A stretch of DNA of 64,000 nt from Oreohelix idahoensis. Its lineage: Eukaryota > Mollusca > Gastropoda > Stylommatophora > Oreohelicidae. The stretch is from NCBI GenBank assembly GCA_024509875.1, contig JAMPIV010004470.1, forward strand, positions 62,001 through 126,000, in the 5' to 3' direction. A program made the position numbers and the translations under genes. Each line of letters starts with the position of its first letter. Positions within the stretch are counted from its first letter, which is position 1. Shown here piece by piece: positions 32,959 to 45,360 of this stretch. The notes under the pieces were generated by a model, which was given only the letters and a program-made list of their open reading frames with translations, had not been told where the DNA came from and made no database searches.

Positions 32959-33569
32959 GATCTCTTCGACATGTCTTGTTGCAGACCTTTACTGTACAAA
33001 GATTTAAATCACAAGACAAGATCTCTTCGACATGTCTTGGTGCAGACCTGTACTGTACAAAGATTTAAATCACAACACAAGATCTCTTCGACATGTCTTG
33101 GTGCAGACCTGTACTGTACAGAGATTTAAATCACAAGACAAGATCTCTTCGACATGTCTTGTTGCAGATCTGTACTGTAAAGAGATTTAAATCACAAGAC
33201 AAGATCTCTTCGACATGTCTTGTTGCAGACCTGTACTGTAAAGAGATTTAAATCACAAGAAGATCTCTTCGACATGTCTTGGTGCAGACCTTTACTGTAC
33301 AGAGATTTAAATCACAAGACAAGATCTCTTCGACATGTCTTGTTGCAGATCTGTACTGTAAAGAGATTTAAATCACAAGACAAGATCTCTTCGACATGTC
33401 TTGGTGCAGACCTGTACTGTACAGAGATTTAAATCACAAGACAAGATCTCTTCGACATGTCTTGTTGCAGACCTGTACTGTACAGAGATTTAAATCACAA
33501 GACAAGATCTCTTCGACATGTCTTGTTGCAGACCTTTACTCTACAGAAATTTAAATCACAAGACAAGAT
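32959..33569. repeat. 61-bp minisatellite (ten copies)
   Basis: Ten well-conserved copies of a unit beginning GATCTCTTCGACATGTCTTG, then TTGCAGACCTGTACTGTACA and GAGATTTAAATCACAAGACA. Copies differ mainly in GTTGCAG versus GGTGCAG. It lies about 200 bp past the donor of the Ig-like exon, inside the large intron. Confidence 0.97.
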
Positions 33570-33767
33570 GGTGGACACAATTGAATTTTCCAGTAGACCT
33601 AGACCAAATACTTTCCCTTCTGAAGTTTAATGTCACAGGGAAATCACTCTAAGTGAATATTTTGTGCGGAACTATTTACAACGTTTTCTTATTTAGATTA
33701 CCCACAATATTTTCCTATCTACATATTTACCATCATACAAGATTGATAAAAAAATATGAGATCTTAC

Positions 33768-34148
33768 GGCAGTTTCCGTTGCTCTCAGGAATTACGACCT
33801 CTCTGATAACATCTGCCTGACCGCTCACATTCATAAAGTCCAGCTCACACATAAATGATCCATACAGACAGTCGACTTCAGCCATAAAACTTAACGCTAG
33901 ATCTGCGTGGTATCTGGACACGCTACCAGTAGCGTTTATAGCCTGGACTTTGCTTTCTTCTACGTACAGGTCTGGATCAATTACTGACACGGATGCCAGT
34001 TTGGAACGGACATTGACCTGGTTGACGTCAAAAATGGCCAGCCCAAGAATTGAAAATATGTAACTGTCAGTTTGGTCGATGGTGGTAAAACATTTAAGGG
34101 TTCCACAATAGATACCATCTGGAGTCCTTGTCATGGAAATGTTCAGAC
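33768..34148 (-). CDS. Fibrinogen-related protein (FREP/VIgL-like), Ig-like exon
   Basis: A 381-bp minus-strand exon with a clear acceptor (TCTCTTGCAG) and donor (GTAAGA), phase 1 at both ends as is usual for extracellular domain modules. The translation starts LNISMTRTPDGIYCGTLKCF, has a middle block KLASVSVIDPDLYVEES, and ends with DCLYGSFMCELDFMNVSGQ and ESNGNC. The LKC and SFMC cysteines are spaced like the intradomain pair of an Ig fold, with a second pair (YC, DC) nearby; NIS, NAT and NVS are N-glycosylation sites. Length, cysteine layout and the downstream coiled-coil and fibrinogen exons suggest the IgSF domain of a mollusc FREP. The domain call is by pattern, not by search. The signal-peptide exon was not found. 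Confidence 0.72.
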
Positions 34149-37020
34149 CTGCAAGAGACATGAATAATATGAGCACAATAGTATATCATTTTGAGAATTG
34201 GAAGCGTTATCTTTTAACGTATCCAGTTTAAACTTAGTGACACATTTTTAAATATGAACTAAGTAGGTGTGCATTCTTAACCTTATTCTCTCACTTTCGT
34301 ACAATCAGTTTTCTCTTCTCGATAGAGCATTAATTGTCATTAGTCTTTGCTTAAATTACAATTCTTAAACTTTAGTTCTTGAAGATGATAGATATTTTAC
34401 ATTTCTGCGTGTACATAATGATTTAAGTTACTGTCGTAGATTTTAGATAGGAGTATTAAGACTATGGTTTGGTAACTTCTGAATAGATTGGAATTGAGTG
34501 AGAGTCACAGTGTGAGAGTTAGTAAAAGAAATAGATTTTCCCAAGAGTGCAGTGGTAGCGAATCGAATAGAGCTGTCCCCTGACAACAAGAATCTTCTCT
34601 CTCTCAGGCCTATCTTCTACGACAGATATATAAGAGTCAGACAGACTATTGACAACATAAATTACTATGTATGAACATACCACTCACGTGCACACACCTT
34701 TACGTGACCACAGTTAGACACACAGACGTGGGAAAACTATAACAATACTTATGTAAATATTCTAGAACGAGCTGACCAACACGCTGATTAGTTCCAGAGA
34801 GATTTTATTTATCATCTATAAAATCTTCTCACAACACCAAAACACAGAAAAAAACATACATCAAGGAAAACATATGCACATAGTCATATAATATCAAGAA
34901 AATGCTACAAGGATGATAGCCCCGCTATGATCTTAACTCTAGGTTTAGCCCACAGCCCCGTTAAGAGAACAGATGATGGCCCAAAGAGTTATAGATACGT
35001 AGGGTTTAGTCTAAGAGATTTCTTTCTTTCTCGTCAATATATGAACAGAGTTGGATAAATCTGATTTAACCTAAGAAAAACAGAAACTCTAGCATTATTG
35101 TAACAAATTCTGCAGGTTAAAAAAAATTTAAGACAGCAAATGTGTGACGATAATACACCGGTAAAATAACACTCAGACCTGTGTACTCTCATTCATCCAG
35201 CCATGGCCTTTCTTACACATGTATACTCACAACTTTGCTCGCTGCCTCTGAGAACATACTCAATTCTAGGACCTTCACACAGACCCGAAAAATGCAGTCA
35301 GCGACCAAGAAACCCCCAGTTCCAAAAGACGTACTGAACTCTCTGTCTCAGGGAACCGATTCCTTGGGTGTTCTAATTTTTCTCGAATGTCTGATTAAGT
35401 CACATAAAATTTGTCCAGGCACGAAAGTTAGCAGAGCACAATGTCATTAGCTTTGGATTCTAGGATTTAAGGAATGTCAGATCGGTGTCTACTTCCAGGA
35501 AGGTACTATATTTTGTCACCACAATACTAGTCACAATCTCTTGCGGAATGTTAATCTTGTAATATTCTCGCCGCCAGGCAGCATGTACATTTAAATTTGT
35601 GGAGCAATTTGAACTGGCTCAAAAGCCCAATATATATTTCTAGTCTTTAGAAACCGTTAGTGGGATCGCTATTACTGTCTCTCTCTCTGATGGCATATGC
35701 ACTGTCAGATTAGGGTTACTTGAAACAAAAACAAAACCCACGTGGTTAAAGATAGGAACTGTCTACGCTTCACACAAATATGTCTCTTTACTAAACGCTG
35801 GCAAGTTGGGTACCACCGTTTCACTATATAGAAGAAAGAACACATATCAAATAATTTACATATATGTACTCATTATAACTTACATTTAAAACAGCAAGCC
35901 TACAGCTTGACTTATCTTTAAAACTTCCCGTAAAGTAAGTTATATAAAAATCAATCATCAGGAATTTAGGAATATCTTCGTATTCCGTCACTATTCACTG
36001 ATGTAGCATCTAGCATTTATAAGTTAGTTATTAAAACAGTTTCGACTCAGTATTTAACAGTTAAATTAAACTTATTTCAGCTACTTGTTTAGTAAGCTAA
36101 AAATATAATTTATTTTGTATTTCCACTGCAACACGTCGATTAAAGAAATAACAAACTATCAAAATATTCATTCTGCACACAGAACTAGTTTAAAATGGAA
36201 TCGGCGATTTTAACACTAAATCACTTCACAAAACTAGATATCTATTATATATAATATTAATATACCTCAACCACAGAATTTCTAAGAACGTTAAACCACT
36301 TCGACCAAACTAAGGCCATCTCTATTTACAGAGATTATTAGAAATCGAACGAAGGTTGTTCTAGTCTAACTGCAAAGTTGCTGAGTGAAATGAAATAGTT
36401 TCAAACGTGGGTTAATATTTTAAACCAGACAAAGGATGAACTATTATTTCGTAGAACGAAATGCTCTCCCCTTTCCGGCTTAAACGATACGTTTCACACC
36501 TAACATGTCGTAACTGCCACCACTGACCAAGATGTACGCGTGTCAGTTTCAAATCTCAGACAACCTGTCTCCAATGCAGGGCAGTTTTCACACCACAGCT
36601 GACCATGGCCCACAGTGAGCGCCGTGTCAGTTTGGGGATTTTTCAGACAAATGTCTGAATACTGACCGGTGCAGATGTAAAGTATCACACCTCACCGGGA
36701 CTTATGCCGAGAAGAAACTCGCGCGCTCGGTGAGAATGTAGACTATTGTCTACGTCCTATGTTCAGCGAACCGACTTATCACGCCTTCTGACGCCCTGCA
36801 GCCCTGACATCTACGTAATATCGTCCTAGCGCGATTCTCAGTTTTGAGAAAGAAACAGGTAAAGTTTAAAAATACTGAAGAAATTATTTTTCGCAACCGA
36901 GTGATGCGAAAAATACAGGAAAAACAAGTATGGAAAGAATATAAATGAAAGGATTAGGGTGAGAGAATAGGAAGAAGATGTAGGTAATTTAATGACATAA
37001 AGACCTACGTGACAGTTACC
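34149..37020. other. Presumed upstream intron or 5' flank of the FREP-like gene
   Basis: No recognisable exon, mobile element or array in about 2.9 kb. Frames at 35181-35450 (+) and 36500-36688 (-) lack motifs or splice support. A short match to the end of the 96-bp repeat (GTACATAATGATTTAAGTTA) occurs near 34413. No convincing signal-peptide exon was seen on the minus strand. Confidence 0.4.
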
Positions 37021-37290
37021 TCAAGACGTAATATTCATCTCCGACATTACAACATTATTACATGCTATGATGATTATCGTCTGTCGTACTGCATGTACAT
37101 AATGATTTAAGTTACCTCATGACGTAATATTAATCTCCGACATTACAACATTATTACATGCCATGATGATTATCGTCTGTCGTACTACATGTACATAATG
37201 ATTTAAGTTACCTCATGACGTAATATTAATCTCCGACATTACAACATTATTACTTACCATGATGATTATCGTCTGCCGTACTACATGTCG
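37021..37290. repeat. 96-bp tandem repeat, about three copies
   Basis: Units contain GACGTAATATTAATCTCCGA, CATTACAACATTATTACATG and GTACATAATGATTTAAGTTA. The second and third copies are nearly identical where they overlap; the third is cut short. Confidence 0.93.
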
Positions 37291-37699
37291 TGTTGTTTAT
37301 TTCTAATTTACCTTACGTTAGTCTTATTTTTCTTCTTTGGTCCTTAGCCGCCGACTGTCAAAGCAGGCAGTGGTCATCACGCCAGGTGGTGTCTTGTAGG
37401 ACAGCAACAAACTGATTCCACTGTACTCGGTTGGCGGCCATCCTTTGTGCAGTGCGCCAGCTTTGGTTCTTTTTTTGCATCTAGAATCCACAGTTCTCCG
37501 CCAGGTTCTTATTGGTCGGTATCTCTTTCGCTCTCCTTCTGGAGTCCATAGCATGGCTGTTCTTGTGATGGCACCGGGGACTCTTCTAAGGGCGTGGCTA
37601 ACCCAACTCCAGCGTCTGCCAGCTATGACGGTGTGCATGTTCTCTTGGTTGCTCTGAGTAAGCAGGTCTTGATTCGTGATGGTATTCGGTCAAAATATT

Positions 37700-38530
37700 T
37701 GGAGATTTTTCCTTAGCCAGATTGTGTGAAAAGAGGACAATATCAACTGTCGTGAACTTGTTATAGAATGGATGTCAGTACTTATACTCCGGCGGGAGCT
37801 AGATGTGTTGTAAGTTGTGAGTTGAAGTGAGTTCATGTTAAAGCTTGATTGTTGTTCACGAATCGTATTAGTAGCAGTCAAGTACTGTTGTTAAGTTCAA
37901 GGGTATGACTGAGCTGTTATGAGCGACATAGTAAAAAGACTGGTCTCAGGTAAACAGTTTTGTTGTGTTTTTTGTTTTTTTTGTTTTAAAATAAAGTTTT
38001 GCCTCGTTTAAGCGAGGCGCGTCCCGTTCAACCTAGTCGGTTATATTAGGGAGCATGTCCAAACATAAAAGACCCTTAGGTCTTGAAAATAATAATTTAG
38101 GTCACCATTGTCATGTGTCATGTGTCATGTGTGATGTGTGATGTGTGGTAGCAGATAGGTGTGATAGAGGTTCGAGCGAGTAAAGGTTACGTCGAACGAG
38201 GAGACGAATTGTATTATGGAATAGAGTTAGTGAAGGTTGAAATATGAGCATAATACAGTGACATTGCTCCAGGCTAATATTTTTCGACGATGTAGATGAT
38301 GCCTTGTATTATTCTTTTGATTCTCGGCCAAAGTGGCAGTCTCCTGATGCTTTTTCTGTTGTCTTAGGATTTGTTATATACAAGCATCGGATATCGTACG
38401 TACGTGTTCGAGTTTATTGAGTTACAATTAGATGTGAATAACGAGTCAGGTTTTTTGCTCTAAGTGTATTATCACAATATATTGTCATTGTGCTAACATG
38501 GCTTTACATTTGACATCGACATTTCCTTCT
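37700..38530. other. Unidentified insertion within the LINE
   Basis: Separates the C-terminal tail from the rest of the LINE. It contains a T-run (about 37966-37990), AATAAAG, a perfect 6-bp-stem hairpin GCCTCG/CGAGGC (38001-38018) and a small ATGTGTC/ATGTGTG repeat (38108-38150). No coding capacity seen. Confidence 0.4.
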
Positions 38531-39084
38531 CTGTTACTCTCCAGTACTCCGCACTATAGTACAGAAAGTGCACAGCTCTCATATAATCTTAATTTGGTGT
38601 TAGTGTGGTACTGAAAAGACTTCCAGTTGTTGTTTAGACTAGCAAAGGCTGTTCTCGCTTTATTCATTCTGTTGTTGACGTCTTTATTTCTTCCACAGTC
38701 TGGTGTTACAATGCCCCTTAGGTATGTAAATGTATCTATCTGTTCCACTTTCTGGTGCCCTACTGTTATGGGCTCAAGATTCCACACTTTGAGTGTCATG
38801 ACCTATGACTTCTTCAGATTGATGTTTAGACCCACCTGCTGGCTACAATTATTTGGTCTTTGTGTTTTTTCCTGGATGTGTTGATGTGAATGCGTGAGTT
38901 GTGCAATGCAATCTGCATATTCTAGATCTTCCAGTGTAGAAAACGTTGTCCATCTTATTCTTCTTTGACTGCCCTCTGTTGTCTGGCGCATCACTCAGTC
39001 TATGTCTGTCAAAAATAGAGTGGTTGATAAAGGCCTGTAAACAGTAAATTAATATTAAACAAATATTGTCATTGAAACATCCTT

Positions 39085-39190
39085 TATTGGGGATGCGTAG
39101 ATGGCAGGGACGACAGTGTGATTCGCTTGCATAGCTAGGCGATATTGTCGCACGGAAGGTCCAGGGTTCAAATCCTGGGTAAGCCACTCA
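39085..39190 (+). other. tRNA-like segment (possible SINE head)
   Basis: Contains a B-box-like GGTTCAAATCC flanked by CCAGG/CCTGG that can pair like a T arm. No good acceptor stem or A box, so not a functional tRNA; probably a SINE remnant inserted in the LINE. Confidence 0.35.
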
Positions 39191-40620
39191 TGTCTGTTGT
39201 TTTTCTGTTGTCTAGTGTTCTACTTCTTTATTTTCTACGAGTGCATTATAACATACCTTTATATTTGTTTCATATTAATTTAATGCTGTCGAAAGCCTTT
39301 TCAAAATCAACAAAGTTAATGTGCAGCTGTTTCTGCCATTCTGAGTACTGCTCTGTAATGTTCCCGAGGATGTATATATGATGTGTACATCTTCGGTTCT
39401 CTCTGAATCCTGCTTGTTCTTTCCTCTGTTTATGGTCTACTGCTTTTTAAATTCTCTGGATGATTATCTTGTCTAGTATGTTACTGGGAACAGAGAGGAG
39501 AGTAATTCATCTCCAGTTGTTGCAGTTTGCAAGGTCGCCATTCTTAGGTAAATTGACAATTCTTTCTTTAGTCCACTCCAGTGATATTGTCTCAGTTATT
39601 ACGACTTGTGCAAATAGTGGTTGTAATAGTTCTGCAGCTAGTTCAGTGTATTTCTTTAATAACTCAGCATTTAAATTGTTGTGACCAGGAGCTTTAACAT
39701 TCAATCCCACTTCCCGGCTGTGATGATTTCTTCCATTTGTGGAATGTCTGTATTTGCATTTAGACCATTTCCAGCCCCAGGAACATTCAACTGCGTCTCT
39801 GGTGGTTCCTTATTCAATGTTTCTCTGAAGTGTGCTGCCCATAGTGTTTCCTGTCCATATGCTGTGGTGATGAGATTTCCTTGCTTGTCTCTTACTAATG
39901 TAATACTGTTTGCACATCGTTTTCTGCTGATGGTTGTAGTTATTTTATATACTGTCCTATTTTTCATTTCTCGGTGTTTTATTTTCTGCCTGTCTTGCAA
40001 GATCGTCTAGGATTTTCATTTTCTCGGCTCGAGTTAGACATGTACATCCTTGACAAGCTGACTGTACTCGCTATATATTTCCTTTAAAATGAGAGATTTT
40101 GCTTCTATTTTATTTCTTTTCTCATCGCTATGGTGTTTAATGTTTCTGGTGTTATCCAATCCTGTCTCTTCCTTTCTATGAATCTCAAGCATGAGTTTGC
40201 TAAGTGGTAATGCTGTCACTTTATGTATGTATGCCTCCATCTTCCATTGATTATGATGTGGTATTTTTGTTTTCTGTCCCGGCGGTTTGGTGATTACTAT
40301 GTCTTTTTATCGCTGTCATTTGTTGGTACATAGCGTTGTGTTATTGTGGTGTTGGTGAATCTCCCTCTCAGTCTTTTTTATATCAGTCTGTTGTTGATGG
40401 GTTTCCATTCCAGTAATGACTTTTCTATTCCTTTCTTTAGGATAATGGCAACGCCTTCGTTTTACCGTCCATCATCTCTTCCAGCGTAAAATACTGTTTC
40501 TCCTGTTGCTGCCTCATTCATAGATCTGACGTTCCTAAATCTATTTCCGGTTTCGGATTTTGCCATCAGGGCTTACGTTTTCATGGCATGGCTTCTTTAC
40601 GACTTTCACCACTGTCAGTT

Positions 40621-41239
40621 ATGCGAGTCTCAGACTCCAGATGTCCGCCCCTCATCAAAGATTTTTCATTTATTTCTGTGTCCGTGACTAATTTGTTTAT
40701 TTTTTACACATACATTGTGCTAAAACTCCCAACCTAGAGGACTAGTGTACCAGCTTTAGTCTGACCCCTACCCACACCGACCTGTCCGGTAAACCTCCCG
40801 CTGGCATGGCACTAGGTGTTGTGATGATACTCAAGCCACCTTACTGCTACAAGTTATAGTTACCGGTGAAGGTAGAAATAATGCTCGTCCAGAATTCATA
40901 ATTATTGTCCACTGTTAGTAACTCTTATCCATTTTTGCTATTTTCAGAACAGTATTCGTCGACAGCACATCATTAGAGGATATCGTTATGAGCCAATTCA
41001 CATCATATCTGTCAGTCACTTTCTCCGACAACCTCTTTATAATTATCAATCAGGAACATCCCTATTTGTTTACGACTGAACACATATCTCAAGTGGAAAT
41101 TCTAGAAAGATAACTGTACACTCCACTCATTACAATTTCAATTATCTATCATATATGCGAGACCATCATTTACTCATCCCAGTTCGCACAATCATATGAC
41201 CTATTTGTAAATTAATGCACATGGTTATAATGCTGCTCT
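40621..41239. other. No recognisable feature
   Basis: About 600 bp between the LINE and the minisatellite block, without coding frames or repeats that I can name. Confidence 0.4.
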
Positions 41240-41975
41240 ACACTACTACATGGATGTAATATCTACCTTCTACATTACTAAATGTCCGTAATATCTACCT
41301 TCGACATTACTAAGTGTCCGTACTATCCACCTCGACATTACTAAATGTCCGTAATAACTACCTTCTACATTACTAAATGTTCGTAATGTCTACCAACGAC
41401 ATTACTAAATGTCCGTAATGTCTACCTTCTACATTACTACATGTCCGTAATGTCTACCTTCTACATTACTAAATGTCCGTAATGTGTACCTTCGACATTA
41501 CTAAATGTCCGTAATATCTACCTTTTACATTACGAAATTTCTATCTTCAAAATTACTAAATGTCTGTAATGTCTAATTTCGATATTACTAAATGTCCGTA
41601 ATGTCTACCTTGTACATTACTAAATGTCTGTAATGCCTACCTTCTACATTACTAAATGTCCGTAATGTCTTCCTCTACATTACTAAATGTCCGTAATTTC
41701 TACCTTCTACATTACTAAATGTTCGTAATGTTTACCTTCTACATTACTAAATGTCCGTAACGTCGACGTTCTTCGTTACTAAATGTACGTAATGTCTACT
41801 TTCGACAATATAAATGTCCGTAATGTCTACTTTCTACATTACTATTTGTCCGTAATGTCTGCCTTCGGAATTAATAAATGTCCGTAATATCTACCTTCGA
41901 TATTACTAAATGTCCTTATATCTACCTTCGACATTACTAAATGTCCGTAATAACTACCTTCTTACTTACTTAGTC
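41240..41975. repeat. 32-bp minisatellite, left block
   Basis: Roughly 23 copies of a unit like ACATTACTAAATGTCCGTAA followed by TGTCTACCTTCT, with point changes and small indels. The array resumes at 42874 after a LINE insertion. Confidence 0.95.
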
Positions 41976-42873
41976 GTTCCCCTTCTAACGTGAAGTGTAG
42001 AGAGTTGGAAGAGAGAGCGCCAGACTATCCTATCGGCTGTCTTCCTCCTGGCCTGGTTCCATTCTAGTCCTCGGTCCTTCAAAGATTGTCTAATGTTGTC
42101 CTCCCAGCGGACTATTGGTCGTCCTGGCGGTCTGGATCCCTGGCTCTTTGTTTCTCATGCTTGTCGTGGTAGCCGATCTTCTCCCATTCTGCAGACATAG
42201 CCAGACCATCTTAGTTGGGACTGTTCTACTTGGGTATGCAGGGGGTGTCATTTTAGGCCTTGACATATTGTCTGGTTGCGGACCATGTCTCTTCTTGTTA
42301 CTTCAACCACCTTCCTCAGATACCTCATTTCTGAGGTTTGGATCTGGTTTTTGTGGGTTGTAGTCATTGCCCATGACTCGCATCCATATGTCAAGACTGG
42401 GACATAGGTGGAGCGGTATACAGCCATCTTCGTTTTCTTACCAACCTCTCTCTTGCTGAGGAATCCTCGATTTATGGCCTGAAAAAGTCTCCCAGCTGCT
42501 GCTTTTCGAGTGGCCAACTCTTCTCTGATGCCTCCCTTTCGGTCTATAATAGCTCCGAGATATTTAAAGTGATCGACCTGCTCCAGGACCTGTTCTCCCA
42601 GCTTAATCTGGTGTCTTCTTTCTTCTCGTGATATCACCATGGATTTTGTTTTAAAGCTGCTTATGACCATTCCTCTCTTCTCCAGCTCTTCCTTCCAGAC
42701 TTGCAGGTTGGATTGGAGATGTGCCTCTGATTTAGCAATCAAGGTAACATCATCAGCAAATGCCAGCTCTAAAATACATACCTGTCTCGTCTTCCAGTAC
42801 TCCACTGAATACTTTCTTGTTCTCTCCTTACATGACTTGATAACATCGTCCATGAGGAGTATGAAAAGGTAAG
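41976..42873 (-). mobile_element. LINE 3' fragment inserted in the minisatellite
   Basis: Minus-strand frame 42853-42248 reads the second half of a LINE reverse transcriptase: LELAFADDVTLIAKSEAHLQ, HFKYLGAIIDRKGGIREEL and VPVLTYGCESWAMTT. It continues, with breaks, into a tail of which a second copy exists at 47796-48090. Endonuclease and the first half of RT are missing. The same minisatellite flanks it on both sides. Confidence 0.88.
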
Positions 42874-43265
42874 GTATTACTAAATGTCCGTAATATCTAC
42901 CTTTGACATTATTAAATGTCGGAAATGTATATCGTCGACATTACTAAATGTATGTAATGTCTACCTTCTACATTAATAAATGTCAGAAATGTCTATCTTC
43001 GGCATTACTAAATGAACGTAATGTCTACCTTGTACATTATTAAATGCCTGTAATGCTTACCTTCTACATTACTAAATGTACGTAATGTCTTAGTTCTACA
43101 TTACTAATGTCCGGAATTTCTACCTTCTACATTACTAAATGTCCGTTATGTCTACCTTCTACAATACTAAATGTCCGTAACGTCTACGCTCTTCATTACT
43201 AAATGTCCGTAATGTCTACTTTCGACACTACTAAATGTCCGTAATGTCTGCCTTCTACATTACTA
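42874..43265. repeat. 32-bp minisatellite, middle block
   Basis: About 12 copies of the same unit as 41240-41975. Confidence 0.95.
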
Positions 43266-43361
43266 CATCATTTTGTTGTTGCCCTACAAGATGCCACCAG
43301 GCGTAATGTCCACTGACTGCTTTGACGGTCGGCGGCTAAGGATCAAAGAAGAAGAAAGAAG
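43266..43361 (+). mobile_element. Short LINE 3' end in the minisatellite
   Basis: A piece of about 95 bp ending AAGAAGAAGAAAGAAGA. It is the reverse complement, with about 10-15% difference, of the 3' end of the LINE at 37321-37415 (shared CTACAAGA, TTTGAC, GTCGGCGGCTAAGGA). Confidence 0.85.
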
Positions 43362-43369
43362 ACATTACT

Positions 43370-44336
43370 AAATGGCAGTAATTACAATGTACTGCATTAC
43401 TTTATGGCCGTAATTATCACCTCTTACATTACAACATGACCGTAAGTATTAACTTCTACATTACTATAATTATTATCTTTAACATTACTACAGAACTAAA
43501 GTATTATCTTCTACATTACTACATGACCGTTAATTATTACCTTCTACTTTACTACATGACCGTTAGTTATTATATTCTATATATCACATGAACGTTAATT
43601 AGTATATTCTACATTACTACATGACCGTTAATTAATATATTCTACATTACTACTTGACCGTTAATTATTATATTCTACATTACAACATGACCGTTAATTA
43701 TTATATTCTACATTACTACATGACCTTTAATTATTACATTCTACATTACTGCATGACCATTAATTAATATTCTTTTCAATACCATGACCGATAATTATTA
43801 TATTCTACATTACCACTTTATCGTTAATTATTATATTCTACATTACTACATGACCGTTCATTATTATATTTTACATTACTACATGACCGTTATATATTAC
43901 CGTCTACATTACTACATGACCGTTATATATTGCAGTCCACATTACTACATGACCGCCATATACTACCGTCTATATTACTACACGGCCGTTATATATTACC
44001 GTATACATTACTATATATTTATATTTTACCGTCTGCATTTCTACAGAGCCGTTATATGTTACCGTCTACAATACTATATAACCTTTAATTATTATATTCT
44101 ACATTACTACATGACCATTAATTACTATATTCTACATTACTACTTGACCGCTAATTATTATATTCTACATTACAACATGACCTTTAATTATTACATTCTA
44201 CATTACCACTTGATCGTTAATTATTATATTCAACATTTCTACAAGACCGTTAATTATTATATTTTTCATTACTATATGACCGTTAATTATTATATTCGAC
44301 ATTACTATATGACCGTTAATTATTATAATCTACATG
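43370..44336. repeat. 33-bp minisatellite, related right block
   Basis: About 29 copies of a unit like ACATTACTACATGACCGTTA followed by ATTATTATATTCT, resembling the 32-bp unit in its first half. The open frame at 43784-44467 is a repeat artefact. Confidence 0.93.
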
Positions 44337-44847
44337 ATAGGAAACTCTTTACAGAGCGATACAACAGGAAGCAATCTGATCATCAGAAGATGTCCCCCCA
44401 TCCGACAAGTGTTTCGGCCCGATTACTCCTTTACACTCTAAGTGGGGCGGGCCCACTTGGGTCATGAAAATAAATCCATTTCACTTACGGTGGCAACTTT
44501 TAAAATACACAACGCCAGCCGTGGAGGCAATTGTGAAAGTAACAAAGAGAAGACAAATTATTCCGTTCGTTCCGTCGCCCTTCACAACTAAGGACACACA
44601 CTGAGACACTAGCGCGCAGCCGACGAGCCGTAGCCCCTGCGCGCCGCAAGCCACTAAAATTCAGTTCCTGACACCCCCTATAGTATACATCGCCTGTTGC
44701 CCCAGAGTCGCAGCCCTTTCACTAGTACACCAAAAAAAACTCAGAAAAATTTTGGTGTTTTCTGTACCGCAGCGTTTATTGTCACTATTTCCATTGCCCA
44801 TTGCGGTTGTTTCACAGCCAGCCTGATGCCTTTTCGGCAATTTCATT
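44337..44847. mobile_element. Unidentified insertion of about 510 bp in the minisatellite
   Basis: Non-repetitive, GC-richer sequence interrupts the 33-bp array, which resumes unchanged at 44848. It includes GGGGCGGGCCCACTTGGG near 44444 and CGCGCAGCCGACGAGCCG near 44610. No transposase motif; the minus frame 44661-44846 is not recognisable. Probably a non-autonomous element or a fragment. Confidence 0.45.
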
Positions 44848-45052
44848 ACTACATGACCATTAATTAGTATATTCTACATTACTACATGACCGTTAATTAT
44901 TATATTATACATTACTACATTAACGTTAATTATTATATTCGACATTACTATATGACCGTTAATTATTATATTCTACATTCCTACAAGACAATTAATTATT
45001 TTATTCTAGATTACTAGATGACCGTTAATTATTATATTCTACAATTCTACAT
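44848..45052. repeat. 33-bp minisatellite, last block
   Basis: About six copies continuing the 43370-44336 array. Confidence 0.92.
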
Positions 45053-45153
45053 ACAGTGATGTAACTACAATTTAAGAGAGCCACAGCACAAATTAAGCGA
45101 GAACCTCCTATTAAAATGTGTTCATCCACCATTTTCAATATACATTAATAATA

Positions 45154-45358
<205 letters not shown>

Positions 45359-45360
45359 CA

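Larger units (their letters stand above)
37321..40620 (-). mobile_element. Degenerate RTE-like LINE
   Basis: Pieces appear in order on the minus strand. Endonuclease at about 40620-40250 (RNVRSMNEAATGETVFYAG, GVAIILKKGIEKSLLEWKP); linker at 40240-39700; reverse transcriptase start at 39710-39275 (KAPGHNNLNAELLK, then FEKAFDSI); the FADD region at 38994-38810 (here LEYADC, so a catalytic Asp is altered); then 38799-38554 (TFTYLRGIVTP, LRLYESCALSVL); and a C-terminal tail at 37660-37321 (WSWVSHALRR, TPEGERKR). Many frame breaks. Two foreign-looking segments interrupt it: 39010-39275, with a tRNA-like stretch, and 37700-38530. The TTCTTC tail at 37330 is the 3' end. Clade by motif similarity. 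Confidence 0.8.

Noticed and set aside
38001..38018. Hairpin GCCTCG/CGAGGC as a histone-type 3' stem-loop
   Set aside because: Loop size and sequence do not fit the histone consensus and no histone gene is near.
39085..39190. Functional tRNA gene
   Set aside because: Only the B box and a T-arm-like pairing are present; no credible acceptor stem or anticodon arm.
41240..43265. CRISPR-like regular repeats
   Set aside because: Units are contiguous and degenerate with no unique spacers, no cas genes, and the context is eukaryotic; this is a minisatellite.
43784..44467. 227-residue plus-strand frame rich in Tyr and His
   Set aside because: Each repeat is the 33-bp minisatellite unit, whose length is a multiple of three, so a frame stays open by chance.
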